Of a stretch of 64,000 nt of DNA, positions 44,204-54,700 are shown one piece after another (the first letter of the stretch is position 1; every line of letters begins with the position of its first letter). Both the position numbers and the translations under genes were made by a program. This DNA comes from Rhodothermales bacterium (lineage in GTDB: Bacteria; Bacteroidota; Rhodothermia; Rhodothermales; Bin80), in NCBI GenBank assembly GCA_958296045.1, contig CATQHT010000002.1:62001-126000 (forward strand), given 5' to 3'. The notes below the pieces were generated by a model. It was given only the letters and a program-made list of their open reading frames with translations, ran no database searches and was not told where the DNA came from.

Positions 44204-44615
44204 GCCTGTGCCAGCCTGTAAGCCGAATTCTGTTCGCTCCAGGGGACGGCCGCTACGCCCCGCCAGAGGAGACCATCATCTATCTGGGACTGCCGTCACC
44301 GGCAGCCTCTAGCAGCCTACCCGCGCCGCTCGTTGAGCGGGCCACTCTAACGCCAGCCATGCCAGCGTGCAGCGCTGCTTGGCCTTGCACCCCGTAGGGT
44401 TTACCTAGCCGCCCCGGTCGCCCGGAACGCTGGTGGGCTCTTACCCGCACCCTTTCACCCATCGCCTGTGGCAAATTGCCCATCGGCTGGACTGCTCTCT
44501 GTTGCACTTGCCGTCACCGCCTGACGGCGGTGCCTTCCCGTTAGGAAGTACGGTGCCCTATGGTGTTCGGACTTTCCTCCCTGCCCCAAAGGGGGCAAGG
44601 CGATGGCCCGGCTAG
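44204..44615 (-). ncRNA. rnpB: RNase P RNA (bacterial type A)
   Basis: On the minus strand the 5' part has GAGGAAAGTCCGAACACC just after the P1-P3 helices, the middle has GGGTGCGGGTAAGAGCCCACC and GGTAAACCC, and the 3' part has ACAGAATTCGGCTTACAGGC. These are the universally conserved P4/CR-I to CR-V segments in order. About 412 bases, normal length. It processes tRNA 5' ends with RnpA. The 3' end is followed at once by the hairpin at 44166-44196. Confidence 0.97.
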
Positions 44616-44626
44616 CACATTATTCG

Positions 44627-45466
44627 CTAATCACTGATGCTCCACTCCCTACGCTTATGCGTGCCTTCTACCAGCTCAGTGATCTTGTCTACAAGATTCT
44701 TCGAGTTCGACCACTCCAGGTCTGCCGTGGACTCCGCATACATCTCCGGGTCCACTATGATGCGCCCGGTGTGCTCGCAGGCAATGATGCGGTTCCGCTG
44801 GCGAATCTCCACCTGACGCTGTGGAGGAACCGTGAAACCGCCCGCAGCCCCGCGCTCGAGCATCACCACGGCGCGTCCATCTCTAAGGCGCCTACGAAGG
44901 CGATCATAGGCGCGAAGATACCGCTGGTCCACCTTCTGGCGAGCCAAGAGGCGCACCTCCGCCAGCTCCGCCAGCTTCTGCTCCGTGGCAGCACTGACCT
45001 CTTCAAGCTGACTGCGCTTCTGTGCAACCTCCACCTCCCGCTCCTTAAGCGTCACCTGTGAGTCCGTGATTCTCAAGACCTGCTCTTCCCCCATCCCGCC
45101 AGTCTCCTCAATCATCTGCGTAGCTTCGGCGATACGCTCGCGCTGCGTCTCAATCTCCTTAGTTAGCGCGTCGTACTCGCGGTTGTTGCGCACCAGCGGC
45201 TGCTGCTCTTCGTACCGCTTGATCAGCGTTTCCGCATCCTTGATGTCCAGCTCCCAGCGCCGCCGCTTTACAAGCAGCGCCTTTTGCTCATCCTGCGTGT
45301 TGCGAATGCGCGTCTGGAGTCCTATAATTTCGTCCTCCAGGTCACGGATCTCCTCAGGAAGATCTCCGCGCTCCTTTTCCAAGCTGTTAATGCAGTTGTC
45401 AATGTGCTGAAGCCTGACCAGCGCGCGCAGCTGCTCACGGATTGTGCGTTCGGATTGCGTTGGCAT
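44627..45466 (-). CDS. DUF164/C4-type zinc-ribbon family coiled-coil protein with degraded ribbon
   Basis: 279 residues. Residues about 15-190 are a long coiled coil rich in Glu, Arg and Leu (IDNCINSLEKERGDLPEEIR; NNREYDALTKEIETQRERI is the conserved hairpin). The C-terminal ribbon of the family (CxxC ... CxxCGRILY) is reduced to one cysteine here (IIACEHTGRIIVDPEMY), while VMLERGAAGGF and the VPPQ stretch are kept. Family members are thought to act near ribosomes or nucleic acids; the role is not established. It begins 43 bases after the Nif3-like stop, and rnpB lies just downstream. Confidence 0.82.
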   Translation of the reverse strand: MPTQSERTIREQLRALVRLQHIDNCINSLEKERGDLPEEIRDLEDEIIGLQTRIRNTQDEQKALLVKRRRWELDIKDAETLIKRYEEQQPLVRNNREYDALTKEIETQRERIAEATQMIEETGGMGEEQVLRITDSQVTLKEREVEVAQKRSQLEEVSAATEQKLAELAEVRLLARQKVDQRYLRAYDRLRRRLRDGRAVVMLERGAAGGFTVPPQRQVEIRQRNRIIACEHTGRIIVDPEMYAESTADLEWSNSKNLVDKITELVEGTHKRREWSISD

Positions 45467-45509
45467 ACGAGTCGGAAAAAGTAAGCATACGTAAACGCTG
45501 CCCGACCGC

Positions 45510-46361
45510 TTAGGGTTCGCGCCTGCGCACGTACGTATTCACTGGACTGGTCGGTGCCCGTGCACGGTTCCAGGGCACCTGGGGAAAGCGCTGCCGTAGC
45601 GCGGCGCAGAGGAGGACTTCTGCATGGCGTTCGGTTTCGTAGTGGCCAGCATCGACGAGGGCCATAGCTGCGGACCCGTCCGGGCGGAGCACTTCGAAAA
45701 AGCGGTGATAGGAGACATCGGCGGTGACCAGCACATCTGCCTTGGCTCGTAGAGCGTCCTGGATCAGGCCGGATCCTGCGCCACCGCATACTGCTACGCG
45801 CTTAATCGGTGTGTCAAGAGCGCCGGTGTACCGGATCGACGGCGTCTGCAGACCAATGGCCACCGTCTCGAGAAAGCTGCTCAGCGGCACCGGGGCGCGC
45901 AGTGTTCCAATGGCACCCATGCCCGCGGTGTGGCTGACATTCGGTTGCAGAAACCGTGGCGTCTGGGCGCCCAGCAAGGTTGCCAGCGCGAATGATACGC
46001 CACCGGGCGCCGCATCAAGGTTGGTGTGCGCACTGTAAAGCGCGATCCTGGCTTCAGCCAGCTCCAAGGCCATGCTGCCAATAAGGCTGCGCGTGGTAAT
46101 GTTGCGCGCCGGATGAAAAAAGAGCGGATGATGCGTAATGACCAAGGAGACTTGCTCGGCCACCGCCTGACATACTACCTCTGGTACCAGGTCCAGAGCT
46201 ACAAGGCCGCGATGTACCAGGCGCGCGGGATCGCCCACATGCAGGCCGACATTATCATATGACGTGGCAAAGGCGGGTTCCGCCCAAGCCTCGATGGCAC
46301 GAGCAACATCACCTACCGCTGGCAGGGAAGTAGTAGATTTGATGGGTGGTGGACAAGTCAT
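45510..46361 (-). CDS. Nif3-like dinuclear metal centre protein (DUF34)
   Basis: 283 residues from ATG 46361 (MTCPPPIKSTTSLPAVGDVA). Metal-binding motifs VITHHPLFFHPARNI, SAHTNLDAAPGGVS and VDAGHYETERHAE are intact. The length is the compact form without the large middle insertion seen in many Bacteroidota. Family members bind two metal ions; a GTP cyclohydrolase-like activity has been proposed for some, but the cellular role is unsettled. Upstream of the coiled-coil gene on the same strand; divergent from rpiB with 38 bases between. Confidence 0.9.
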   Translation of the reverse strand: MTCPPPIKSTTSLPAVGDVARAIEAWAEPAFATSYDNVGLHVGDPARLVHRGLVALDLVPEVVCQAVAEQVSLVITHHPLFFHPARNITTRSLIGSMALELAEARIALYSAHTNLDAAPGGVSFALATLLGAQTPRFLQPNVSHTAGMGAIGTLRAPVPLSSFLETVAIGLQTPSIRYTGALDTPIKRVAVCGGAGSGLIQDALRAKADVLVTADVSYHRFFEVLRPDGSAAMALVDAGHYETERHAEVLLCAALRQRFPQVPWNRARAPTSPVNTYVRRREP

Positions 46362-46399
46362 TTGGGGTGTGGCGTACTTATGGCAATAACGCAGAACTG

Positions 46400-46858
46400 A
46401 TGGCCAGGATCGCGGTAAGCAGCGACGAATTTGGACACCTCGTGGCCGTAGTGCTGCGGGAGCTGGCAAAGCGCGGGCACGAGACGGTCTACTTCGGACC
46501 GGCTGAGGGTGAGGACGCGCACGACTGGCCTCTGGTCACGCAGGATGCTGTGCGACTGGTTACAAACGGCGAAGCCGCCGAGGCGATTGTGATGTGCTGG
46601 ACCGGTACCGGATGCGCTATTGTAGCCAACAAGGTGCCAGGCATTCGTGCCGCGCTCTGTCATGATGCCGCGACGGCCAAAGGGGCTCGCACCTGGAACC
46701 ATGCCAACGTTCTGGCGCTGAGCATACGCGCAACACCGGAAGCGATCGCCAAGGAAATCCTTGATCGGTGGTTTAACACGCCGTGGAGTGAGGACGAGTG
46801 GAATGCGCTTCAGGTGAGGCGGCTGCGCGCCATGGAACAGGCCATACAGGGCGACTAG
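46400..46858 (+). CDS. rpiB: RpiB/LacA/LacB family sugar-phosphate isomerase
   Basis: 152 residues from ATG 46400 (MARIAVSSDEFGHLVAVVLR). The active-site segment reads VMCWTGTGCAIVANKVPGIR, with the catalytic cysteine present, but the usual CGTGIG is CWTGTG. ARTWNHANVLALS follows. It likely interconverts ribulose-5-phosphate and ribose-5-phosphate, but the altered loop could mean a different sugar. It converges on the UMF1 transporter with a 4-base overlap. Confidence 0.85.
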   Translation: MARIAVSSDEFGHLVAVVLRELAKRGHETVYFGPAEGEDAHDWPLVTQDAVRLVTNGEAAEAIVMCWTGTGCAIVANKVPGIRAALCHDAATAKGARTWNHANVLALSIRATPEAIAKEILDRWFNTPWSEDEWNALQVRRLRAMEQAIQGD

Positions 46859-48150
46859 ACCTGCACCTGGGGGTTGGCTGCCGCGATGCCCTCCTTTTCG
46901 TCGACACGGAGCAGCAGCAGTAGGCCCGCGACAAAGAACAGGAGGATCGTAGCGATACCAGCGCGCTGCGTTCCCATCAGCAGCGTGAATTGGCCCATCA
47001 GTAGAGGCCCCAGGAAGGCCGTGGCTTTGCCGGAAAACGCGAAGAAGCCGAAGTACTCATTCTTCTTTCCTTCCGGCACGAATCGGCCCATCAGTGAACG
47101 GCTCGCAGCCTGGTTGGGACCCACCAAAAGCCCGGTGCCCAGCCCGGCCACCCAAAGCCAAGTGGCATTCGGCGCCAGTACTCCGAGCAGCACACAGCAG
47201 CACAGCCCGATAAGTGTGACGTATATCGTGGTCTTACCACCGAGTCTGTCGTCGACAAACCCGAACAGCAGCGCCCCCACACCCGCGGCCAAATTCAGGG
47301 CAATGCCAAACACGATGACTTCAGCTGTCGAAAAGCCGAAGGTGCCCGCGGCATAGATGCCGCCAAACGCGAAGATCGTGACCAGCCCGTCATTGTAGAG
47401 CAGGCGCGCAAGGAGGAAGCGGAAAACCTGCCGGTAGCGTTGCCGGATCTCCACCAAGCTTGTCCGCAGCTCGCCGGTGGCGTCACGAAACAGGTGTCGT
47501 GTGCTTGTGCTTGGCGTCTGGTCCCCGCTCCTGACGAAGAGAATTATCGGTAGCGAGAACAAAGCGAACCAACCTGCTACCAGAAGGTTGGCGGCGCGTA
47601 CGTTTTCGCCCGCCTCAGTCGAGAATCCAAACAGCGGCGCTTCGGTCTGCACGAGCCCGAACAGCGCGATGGCAAGGCACAAGATGCCGCCCGTGTATCC
47701 GAAGAAATACCCCAGCCCGGACACGCTGCCAATCCGCTCCGCAGAGGCAATGTCTGGCAGATAGGCGTTGTAAAACATGTTGCCCATCTCATAGGCGATC
47801 TGGGCAATGACGAACACGGAAAGGGCCAAGACCACCTGGCCTTCCAATGGGAAATACAGGGCGCCGGCGCCCAGCGAGGCGCATGTGATGCACGCGACAA
47901 GCAGCCGCTTTCTGAGGTGCCCATGGTCGGCTAGTGCCCCTACATACGGCGCGATAAAGGCAACCACGAGTCCGGTAACCGTAGCGGCCCAGGACCATTG
48001 CGTCAGCCCGGTCACGGGGTCCGCCGCTATGGACTGGGTAAAGTAGGTGGCATAGATGAAGGTGCCGATAATCGTCGGAAACGACGAATTGGCAAAGTCA
48101 TACAGTGCCCACGAGATGATGGTTTTCCGAGGTTGAGGTGGTGTGCGCAC
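46855..48150 (-). CDS. MFS transporter, UMF1 family (copy 1)
   Basis: 431 residues, about 12 membrane helices. It opens with the family mark ISWALYDFANSSFPTIIGTF and has GPNQAASRSLMGRFVPEGKK between helices and GFFAFSGKATAFLGPLLMGQ later. UMF1 (Atg22-like) proteins are predicted effluxers; substrates in bacteria are unknown. It shares the same layout and most motifs with the gene just upstream (48180-49478), so the pair is a tandem duplication. Confidence 0.88.
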   Translation of the reverse strand: MRTPPQPRKTIISWALYDFANSSFPTIIGTFIYATYFTQSIAADPVTGLTQWSWAATVTGLVVAFIAPYVGALADHGHLRKRLLVACITCASLGAGALYFPLEGQVVLALSVFVIAQIAYEMGNMFYNAYLPDIASAERIGSVSGLGYFFGYTGGILCLAIALFGLVQTEAPLFGFSTEAGENVRAANLLVAGWFALFSLPIILFVRSGDQTPSTSTRHLFRDATGELRTSLVEIRQRYRQVFRFLLARLLYNDGLVTIFAFGGIYAAGTFGFSTAEVIVFGIALNLAAGVGALLFGFVDDRLGGKTTIYVTLIGLCCCVLLGVLAPNATWLWVAGLGTGLLVGPNQAASRSLMGRFVPEGKKNEYFGFFAFSGKATAFLGPLLMGQFTLLMGTQRAGIATILLFFVAGLLLLLRVDEKEGIAAANPQVQV

Positions 48151-48179
48151 GGCGATCCGGGTTGGGTGGAGCCAACGGG

Positions 48180-49478
48180 TCAGCGGCCGATGGCGACATG
48201 CTGCGTTGCGGCGCTTATACCATCCTTCTCACTGACGCGCCCTAGAAGCCAAAGGCCGACCAGAAAGAAGGCGAGGATGGTAGCCATGCCCGCCCGCTGG
48301 CTGTGGGCAAGGAGCGTCACTTGGCCCAAGAGCAACGGACCCAGGAAGGATGTGGCTTTGCCGGAAAAGGCGAAAAATCCAAAAAACTCAGTCTGCTTGG
48401 CTCGGGGCACAAAGCGTCCCATAAGAGAGCGGCTAGCGGACTGGTTGGGTCCCACCATGAGGCCGGCACCTAGGCCGGCAACCCAAAACCAGGTGGCGGA
48501 GGGAGCCAGGATGCCCGCGGTGCCAAACACTATCAGACCGAAGAGCGATAGGCGAATCGCGGCCTTGCCCCCCAGCCTGTCATCAATAAAGCCGAACAGG
48601 AAGGCTCCCAGACCAGCGGTGACATTGAGCGCAATACCAAAAATGATGACCTCTTCGGTATTGAAGCCGAAGGTGCCGACCGCGTAGACTCCACCGAATG
48701 CAAAAAGGGTGACAAGGCCGTCGTTGTAAACCAGGCGCGCAACGAGGAAACGTAACAGCGACTTATAGCGAGAGCGTATCTCCGTGAATGTGTCATACAG
48801 CTGCGCATTGGCTTCTCGCACCACGCGGCGCACATCGGGGACACGAGCCGCTTTGCGGTGCGGGACCACAAGGAATATCGGAATGGCAAAGAGGCCGTAC
48901 CAGACGGCTACCAGGAGGTTGGTGGCACGAATATGTGCACCGCCTTCGGTAGAGAAGCCGAGGATCGGGCTGTCCGTCTGCACAAAGCCGAACAATGCCA
49001 CCACTAGGCACAGGAGGCCACCAATGTACCCGAGGCCCCAGCCGAAACCGGAGACGCGTCCGATCTTGTCTTTAGGCGCCAAGTCGGGCAGATATGCGTT
49101 ATAGAAGACGCAGGCCACCTCGAAGGCGATGTTCGCCAACGTAAAGATCACCAGCGCAAGGAGCACCTGCCCTTTGCCCGGCAAGTACAGCAGCGCACTG
49201 CCAGCAATGGCTGCAATGGTTGACAGCAACAGCAGCCGGTGCCGCACGTTGTACCGGTCTGCTATTGCGCCCAGGTAGGGTGAAAGCACGGCTACCACCA
49301 GCGCGGTGATGGTGATGGCCCAGGCCCACTGGGTAGTTCCAAGCGTCTCGTTTTCAGCGATGCTACGGGTGAAGTACGTCGCGTAGATGAAGGTGACGAT
49401 CAGCGTGGTAAACGCAGAGTTGGCAAAGTCGTATAAGGCCCATGCGGTTACGGACCCGCGGGGGCGGCCTGCATTCAT
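48180..49478 (-). CDS. MFS transporter, UMF1 family (copy 2)
   Basis: 432 residues from ATG 49478 (MNAGRPRGSVTAWALYDFAN); a longer start would add 44 non-membrane residues. About 12 helices. Motifs match copy 1: NAYLPDLAPKDKIGRVSGFG, GPNQSASRSLMGRFVPRAKQ and GFFAFSGKATSFLGPLLLGQ. Copy 1 follows 29 bases downstream, so they are probably cotranscribed. Substrate unknown. Divergent from the serA-like gene. Confidence 0.88.
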   Translation of the reverse strand: MNAGRPRGSVTAWALYDFANSAFTTLIVTFIYATYFTRSIAENETLGTTQWAWAITITALVVAVLSPYLGAIADRYNVRHRLLLLSTIAAIAGSALLYLPGKGQVLLALVIFTLANIAFEVACVFYNAYLPDLAPKDKIGRVSGFGWGLGYIGGLLCLVVALFGFVQTDSPILGFSTEGGAHIRATNLLVAVWYGLFAIPIFLVVPHRKAARVPDVRRVVREANAQLYDTFTEIRSRYKSLLRFLVARLVYNDGLVTLFAFGGVYAVGTFGFNTEEVIIFGIALNVTAGLGAFLFGFIDDRLGGKAAIRLSLFGLIVFGTAGILAPSATWFWVAGLGAGLMVGPNQSASRSLMGRFVPRAKQTEFFGFFAFSGKATSFLGPLLLGQVTLLAHSQRAGMATILAFFLVGLWLLGRVSEKDGISAATQHVAIGR

Positions 49479-49601
49479 GTGTCGTTGGGTGCAGCCATGC
49501 GTGGCGTCGAAAGGTACGACCTCTGTAGCCGCCTTGTAGTGGCCACGGACGCAGCGTACTAAGACAGCTGCACTCGGTGTCTGTGGGAAAAACCGCCTGG
49601 C

Positions 49602-50774
49602 ATGGTGCACATCAGAACGTATGATACGATCTCTTCTGCGGGGCTGGAGGAGTTTCCGGGCACCTTGTATGTGGTCGGTACCGCCACGGATGAGCCGGAT
49701 GCCATACTGCTACGCAGTCAGGATCTGCACGGGGTCGTGCTTCCAGCGGCCCTCAAGGCGGTGGCCCGCGCCGGGGCGGGCACCAACAACATCCCTATAA
49801 GAGCTTGCACCAGGCGGGGGATTGTCGTATTCAACACGCCGGGCGCCAATGCCAACAGCGTCAAGGAACTGGTATTGTGCGGCATGCTGCTATCTTCCAG
49901 GCGCATTGTGGATGGCATAACATGGGCCCGATCGCTGTGTGACGACGATGTTGCGGCGCAGATTGAGCGAGGCAAGCGCAGGTTCAAGGGCCCCGAGCTC
50001 TTGGGCAAGACGCTAGGAGTGATCGGTCTTGGAGCTATCGGCGTGATGGTGGCCAATGCCGGTTGTGCACTTGGCATGAACACCATCGGGTTCGATCCAT
50101 TCATCAGCGTGTCGAGCGCGTGGGGGCTGGCGCGCGAAGTGCAGCGCGACGACAGCCTTGAGAGTCTGTTGTCCAAGGCGGACTACGTCACGCTTCATGC
50201 GCCGCTAAATGACAAGACCCTGGACTTGATTGACGAAGCGCAGTTTGCGCGGATGAAGCCAGGGGCTCGGCTTCTCAACTTCGCGCGCGGACCGCTGGTC
50301 AATCGGCAGGCACTGTTTGCCGCACTTGATACCGGACGGCTGGCCTGGTATGTGACGGACTTTCCAGACCGCGCCATGGCTGCGCACCCTAACGTCCTGC
50401 CCGTGCCCCATCTGGGTGCATCTACGCCGGAGGCGGAGGACAACTGCGCCGTAATGGCTGCAAGGCAGCTGAGAGACTACCTGGAGCGTGGCATTGTGAT
50501 CAACTCGGTGAACTTTCCGACGGTCAGGCTGCATCCGACCCCGGGTGCTTTTCGGATTCAGATTGTCAACCGCAACGAGCCTAGTATGATAAGCAAGCTT
50601 ACAGCCGTGCTTGGTAAGGCGGGCATCAACATTGTCGAACTTATCAACCGGGGTCGCGGCGCTTTGGCGTATAATATTATCGATGTGCATGATGATGTGA
50701 GGGGACCGGTGTTGGGACGCCTTCGCGCCATCGACGGCGTGGTGCGTGCCCACCAGCTTCACCCAAGCGTATGA
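49602..50774 (+). CDS. serA: D-3-phosphoglycerate dehydrogenase, short form with ACT domain
   Basis: 390 residues. NAD-binding GVIGLGAIGVMVANAG near residue 145, catalytic Arg in NFARGPLVNRQALF, and the catalytic His in PVPHLGASTPEAEDN. A C-terminal ACT domain (about 315-390: FRIQIVNRNEPSMISKLTAV, GINIVELINRGRG) could sense serine. It oxidises 3-phosphoglycerate in the first step of serine synthesis. Its stop overlaps the acyltransferase start (ATGA). serC and serB are not in the window. Confidence 0.92.
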   Translation: MVHIRTYDTISSAGLEEFPGTLYVVGTATDEPDAILLRSQDLHGVVLPAALKAVARAGAGTNNIPIRACTRRGIVVFNTPGANANSVKELVLCGMLLSSRRIVDGITWARSLCDDDVAAQIERGKRRFKGPELLGKTLGVIGLGAIGVMVANAGCALGMNTIGFDPFISVSSAWGLAREVQRDDSLESLLSKADYVTLHAPLNDKTLDLIDEAQFARMKPGARLLNFARGPLVNRQALFAALDTGRLAWYVTDFPDRAMAAHPNVLPVPHLGASTPEAEDNCAVMAARQLRDYLERGIVINSVNFPTVRLHPTPGAFRIQIVNRNEPSMISKLTAVLGKAGINIVELINRGRGALAYNIIDVHDDVRGPVLGRLRAIDGVVRAHQLHPSV

Positions 50775-51409
50775 AGCCGCTGCCTTCCCTTCCTGATGCG
50801 GTCCCGAGCCGGGGCGGAATGTTTGAGCGCCGATGCTGGCTGCTGCTGCTGCGTGTGATGGGCTGGGAATTCGAAGGCGAGGTGCCCAATCTGTCGCGGT
50901 TTGTGATAATCGGTGCGCCGCACACCTCGAACTGGGACTTCGTGGTTGCTTTGGGCATCATAGGATACCTGGGGCTGCGCATCCAGCTCTTTGGTAAGCA
51001 CACGATTTTTCGTTGGCCGTTGGGTCCGTTGCTGCGCCGCATGGGGGGCATCCCAGTGGATCGCCGGAAGGCTCACGGACTGGTGGAGCAGGCTATAGAG
51101 ACCTTTGCTAGCGCCGATAAGCTGGTGGTAGCTATGGCTCCAGAGGGCACAAGAGAGCGGACAAGGCGCTGGAAGTCGGGCTTTTATCACATCGCAGCGG
51201 GCGCTGCTGTACCGATTGTGCCCGCATATATTGACTTCAGCCGGCGTCGCGTCGGTATGGGAGAGCCTTTAGTGCCTACTGGCGACATGGAACGGGACGT
51301 ACACGCGCTGTACACATTCTATGTCTCGTTCGCGAATGCCGCTAAGCACCCGCAGAATTTCGGCTATGCCTTGCCGCACGCTGGGGAGCCTCCGCCCATA
51401 GGAAGCTAG
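50771..51409 (+). CDS. PlsC-type 1-acylglycerol-3-phosphate acyltransferase-like
   Basis: 212 residues. The HX4D motif is in IGAPHTSNWDFVVAL, followed by RMGGIPVDRRKAHG and the EGTR motif in MAPEGTRERTRRWKSG, then GAAVPIVPAYIDF. This order fits the lysophospholipid acyltransferase family of the inner membrane. This short subgroup (GAPHTSNWD) is common in Bacteroidota and is not certain to be the main PlsC. Translationally coupled to serA. Confidence 0.88.
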   Translation: MKPLPSLPDAVPSRGGMFERRCWLLLLRVMGWEFEGEVPNLSRFVIIGAPHTSNWDFVVALGIIGYLGLRIQLFGKHTIFRWPLGPLLRRMGGIPVDRRKAHGLVEQAIETFASADKLVVAMAPEGTRERTRRWKSGFYHIAAGAAVPIVPAYIDFSRRRVGMGEPLVPTGDMERDVHALYTFYVSFANAAKHPQNFGYALPHAGEPPPIGS

Positions 51410-51722
51410 AAGCGAGCTGCGCGGCACCTGGCCCGTCGCCGTACCTGTTGCGTTGCAGCACCGCGGCACATCCACATGCAAAGTGGAAGGCTGTAGTAAG
51501 GGGCGATGGCTCGATCTGCCCAGTAATGCCGTCAATGCACACCACGGGCGCCTGCAGCACTGCAGAGAGATCCACTTCGTACCGTAAGAAAACAACGCAC
51601 CCATCGACAAAGGATCGTACTCCAGAGAATCTCATGTTACCTGATAGCCGGAGCGATAGCATCCCTTCAGTGGGGACAGGCTGCGCTTCGGTCTGGCGGC
51701 CCATTCACGCACCCACAAAAAG
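51410..51722. other. Intergenic region between acyltransferase and T9SS protein genes
   Basis: 313 bases between convergent genes. No gene or RNA recognised. Confidence 0.4.
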
Positions 51723-51775
51723 CCTGCGGGCAGAAAGCGGCGCGGGTAAGCCGCTCGCTGCCCGCAGGACTTTAT
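51723..51775 (-). terminator. Terminator downstream of the T9SS-secreted protein
   Basis: Arms CCTGCGGGCAG (51723-51733) and CTGCCCGCAGG (51758-51768) form an 11-bp stem, with an inner AGCGGC/GCCGCT stem. On the minus strand it is followed by CTTTTTG. It lies 20 bases after the stop of the gene at 51795. Confidence 0.8.
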
Positions 51776-51794
51776 TGACTTTCTGCTGCTGGCG

Positions 51795-54700
51795 CTACTT
51801 GATAAGCATCATCTTCTGCGTCTGAATCAGCTTGCCCGCCGCCTCCATACGGTAGAAATACACGCCGCTGGCATAGGCGCTGGCATCCCATACCAGCTCA
51901 TGCGCACCAGGCGGGTAGGCCTGATCGGTAAGCACGGTCACGCGCCGACCGAGCGCGTCAAATACCGTCAGCCGTACCAAGGATTCCTCTGGCACAGAAA
52001 AGTTGATCGTGGTGGTCGGGTTGAACGGGTTGGGATAGTTCTGCTCCAAGGTGAAGGTCTTGGGCAGCTCGCCAAAGTCATCGTCATCCACAGACACGTC
52101 AATCTCTGACCAGGGCACTGTCCATATCCCCCGACCGTGTGTGGCAACTACGATCTCATCGTCCTGGTACTTCATCCTGAATACGGACACTGCTGGCAGA
52201 CCGTTGTGGGCGTAATTCCATTCCTTGCCGTAACTCTTTGTCTGAAACAGTCCGATTTCGGTTCCCGCCCACATCACGTTGGGAGCATGCGGCAGCACCA
52301 GAAGATCAAAGACAGCGGCATTGGGGAATCCTCGTACAGAGTGTCCATCTGTGGATTCAGAGAATCCAGAAATGTCTGCCCAGGTGGCGCCATAGTCCTT
52401 CGTCTCAAGAATTTTGGGATACTTGCTGCGAGAAAACAGCGCGTATGCCGTGCCAGCTTCGGTCGGATGCGTTGCTAGTCCAGAAGTAATGGTCTTCGGC
52501 GCTCTGGGGATGTCTGGCAGGGCTGTCGGCGTAAAGGTCTGGCCAGCATCTGTGGAATACCAGAGGGTCCGCCTCGGGGCATCGTCCAAGCCAGAGCCCG
52601 CCCACACGATGGAATCTGCCGCCGAGCCCGCCCGAACCTTGCCGATATAGGTGGTACTCCATGCCGAGTCCATAGGCGTTAGGGACACCGTCTGGAACCA
52701 GTCATACGTACGCCAGACCCCGAACGCCCCCATCACATAGGCCGTGTCAGGTGAAAGAGGTGAGTTCGAGACTGATGTGATAAAGATCCCAGGATCCCCG
52801 AAAAACAGGTCAAAATTAAGGTTCCAGTCAGCTCCGCCATTGTCCGTGCTGAAAACAAAGTTAAACTGTGATGTCACGACGATCTTATCCTTGTCACGCT
52901 GGTGCCAGATCGCCTCGAAACCGTCGCCCCCCAGGACGCTGGTCCAGCCTCGCCGGTTGTTGGCATTGCCGTACGAGCGCCAAGAGCCATTGTCTTGGGT
53001 TCCGCCGACATATTGCACGACTCCAGGACGCTTGGCTACGCCGTAGAATTGGCTTGTGTTAAAGCCGACGAAATGCTGATCGGTTTCGGTGAATGTTAGG
53101 CCAGCGTCTGTCGATATGGCGACACCACCGTCGTTGGAATTGATGACCCAAAAGTCATTGTCCGCCTCGTCGATCGGGATGTGCACAATGGCATGGTGAT
53201 CAACATGGGTATCGACTGTCGGATCGAGGTTGCCGTCGAACTCGTAGCCCAAAAGGCCGCTTGCTCTCATGTAGGTGATGGTAGTCGTCTGAGGCGAGAG
53301 GTTGGCAGGATCCCAAGTCGCACCTCCAGCCAGAATTGGAAGCACCATGTACATCATGCCAGTTGTTACCCCTCCATCCTGCGCTACCGAATCGTGGGGT
53401 GCTGAAGCATCGTACTCGTACTTGTGAACGAACAGCTGCTCATTGCTGACACTATTACAGGATCCTGCGATAAGGAAGTTGATCAGGTTGTATGTGCTGT
53501 CCATGGCCGTGTCGCGGAACGAAACCGCCAGCTGCTGTCCGGTATCGATGTTCCAGACGGTAAACGGAACCTCCACATAGTCCTGGTACTCGTTCCGATC
53601 ATAGGGCAGGAAGAAGCAGGCCACATCAGAAGTGGTGGAGTCGTTAGAGGTGAACCGATGCGCATACTGGGTCCCCTGACCGTACCGTATCTCCACCGAG
53701 CCGTTGTCTGCCTCTTCGATATCTGAAAATACTGCGTCTTCATACCCAGCCAGTAGAACGCCGAAATAGTTTCCAAGTCCGCTAACGTAGTTCACGGTGA
53801 CAGACTGACCCGGCTTAAAAAATTGAAAACCCGAAGGCTCGGCCACGTCGAGCAGCTGGCCGTCCATCATCAGCCTCCATGTGAAGATACCTCCTACGTG
53901 GACGGTATCTGGCGCGAACGGGTGCACCGCAATGGCGTTGTCGTACCAGCCTTGACCGCCAAGCCAGTTTAACGTAAACAAGCCGGACTGCCGCGTATTT
54001 CTCCACGTAGCACCGCCATCGGAGCTGCGAACCAAGGAAGCTCCCCCGCTTCTCTGGACGGAGGCATACGCAATGGCTGGGTCATACGTGGAATACGCCA
54101 GCTCGATACGCTGGCTGCCGCCTAGGATTTCGCTGGACCCGATTGCGAAGGTCCAAGTTTGGCCGCCATCTATCGAACGGAGAATGCCGCCAGGGTTCGC
54201 CCCTGCGATCATCGTGTTGAAGTTGCCCGGTTGTGCCTGGAGGTCCTGAACTCTGGCGCCATTGGCCGACCAGGACTCGGTCCAGAAGAGTCCGCCATCC
54301 GTCGTTCTGTATATGCCGCTGTTTGTGGCTGCGACCACTACATTTTCGTCTGTAGGATGTACGGCCAAGCGGTTTACGTATGCGAAGGCGGTATCCGTCG
54401 CTGTGGACAGCAAGTGATCCCAGGATTGCCCCCGGTCGTACGACTTGAAAATCCCAGCGCCCCTAGAGGCGTCCACGTTTCCAAAGCCTTCGCCCGTCCC
54501 GGCGTAGAGCACGTCGTGATTGCTTTCGGCCATTGCTAAGGCAGAGACGGCCAGCGCCGGCTGGTCGTCGAACAGATATCCCCAGGCATAGCCTCTGTTC
54601 TGTGTCCACCAGACCCCGCCACCAGCCGTGCCTACAAACCAGGTGTGCAGGTCAGGGTCGTCGGGATCGATCAAGATCGGGCGTGTTCGACCGCCCACGT

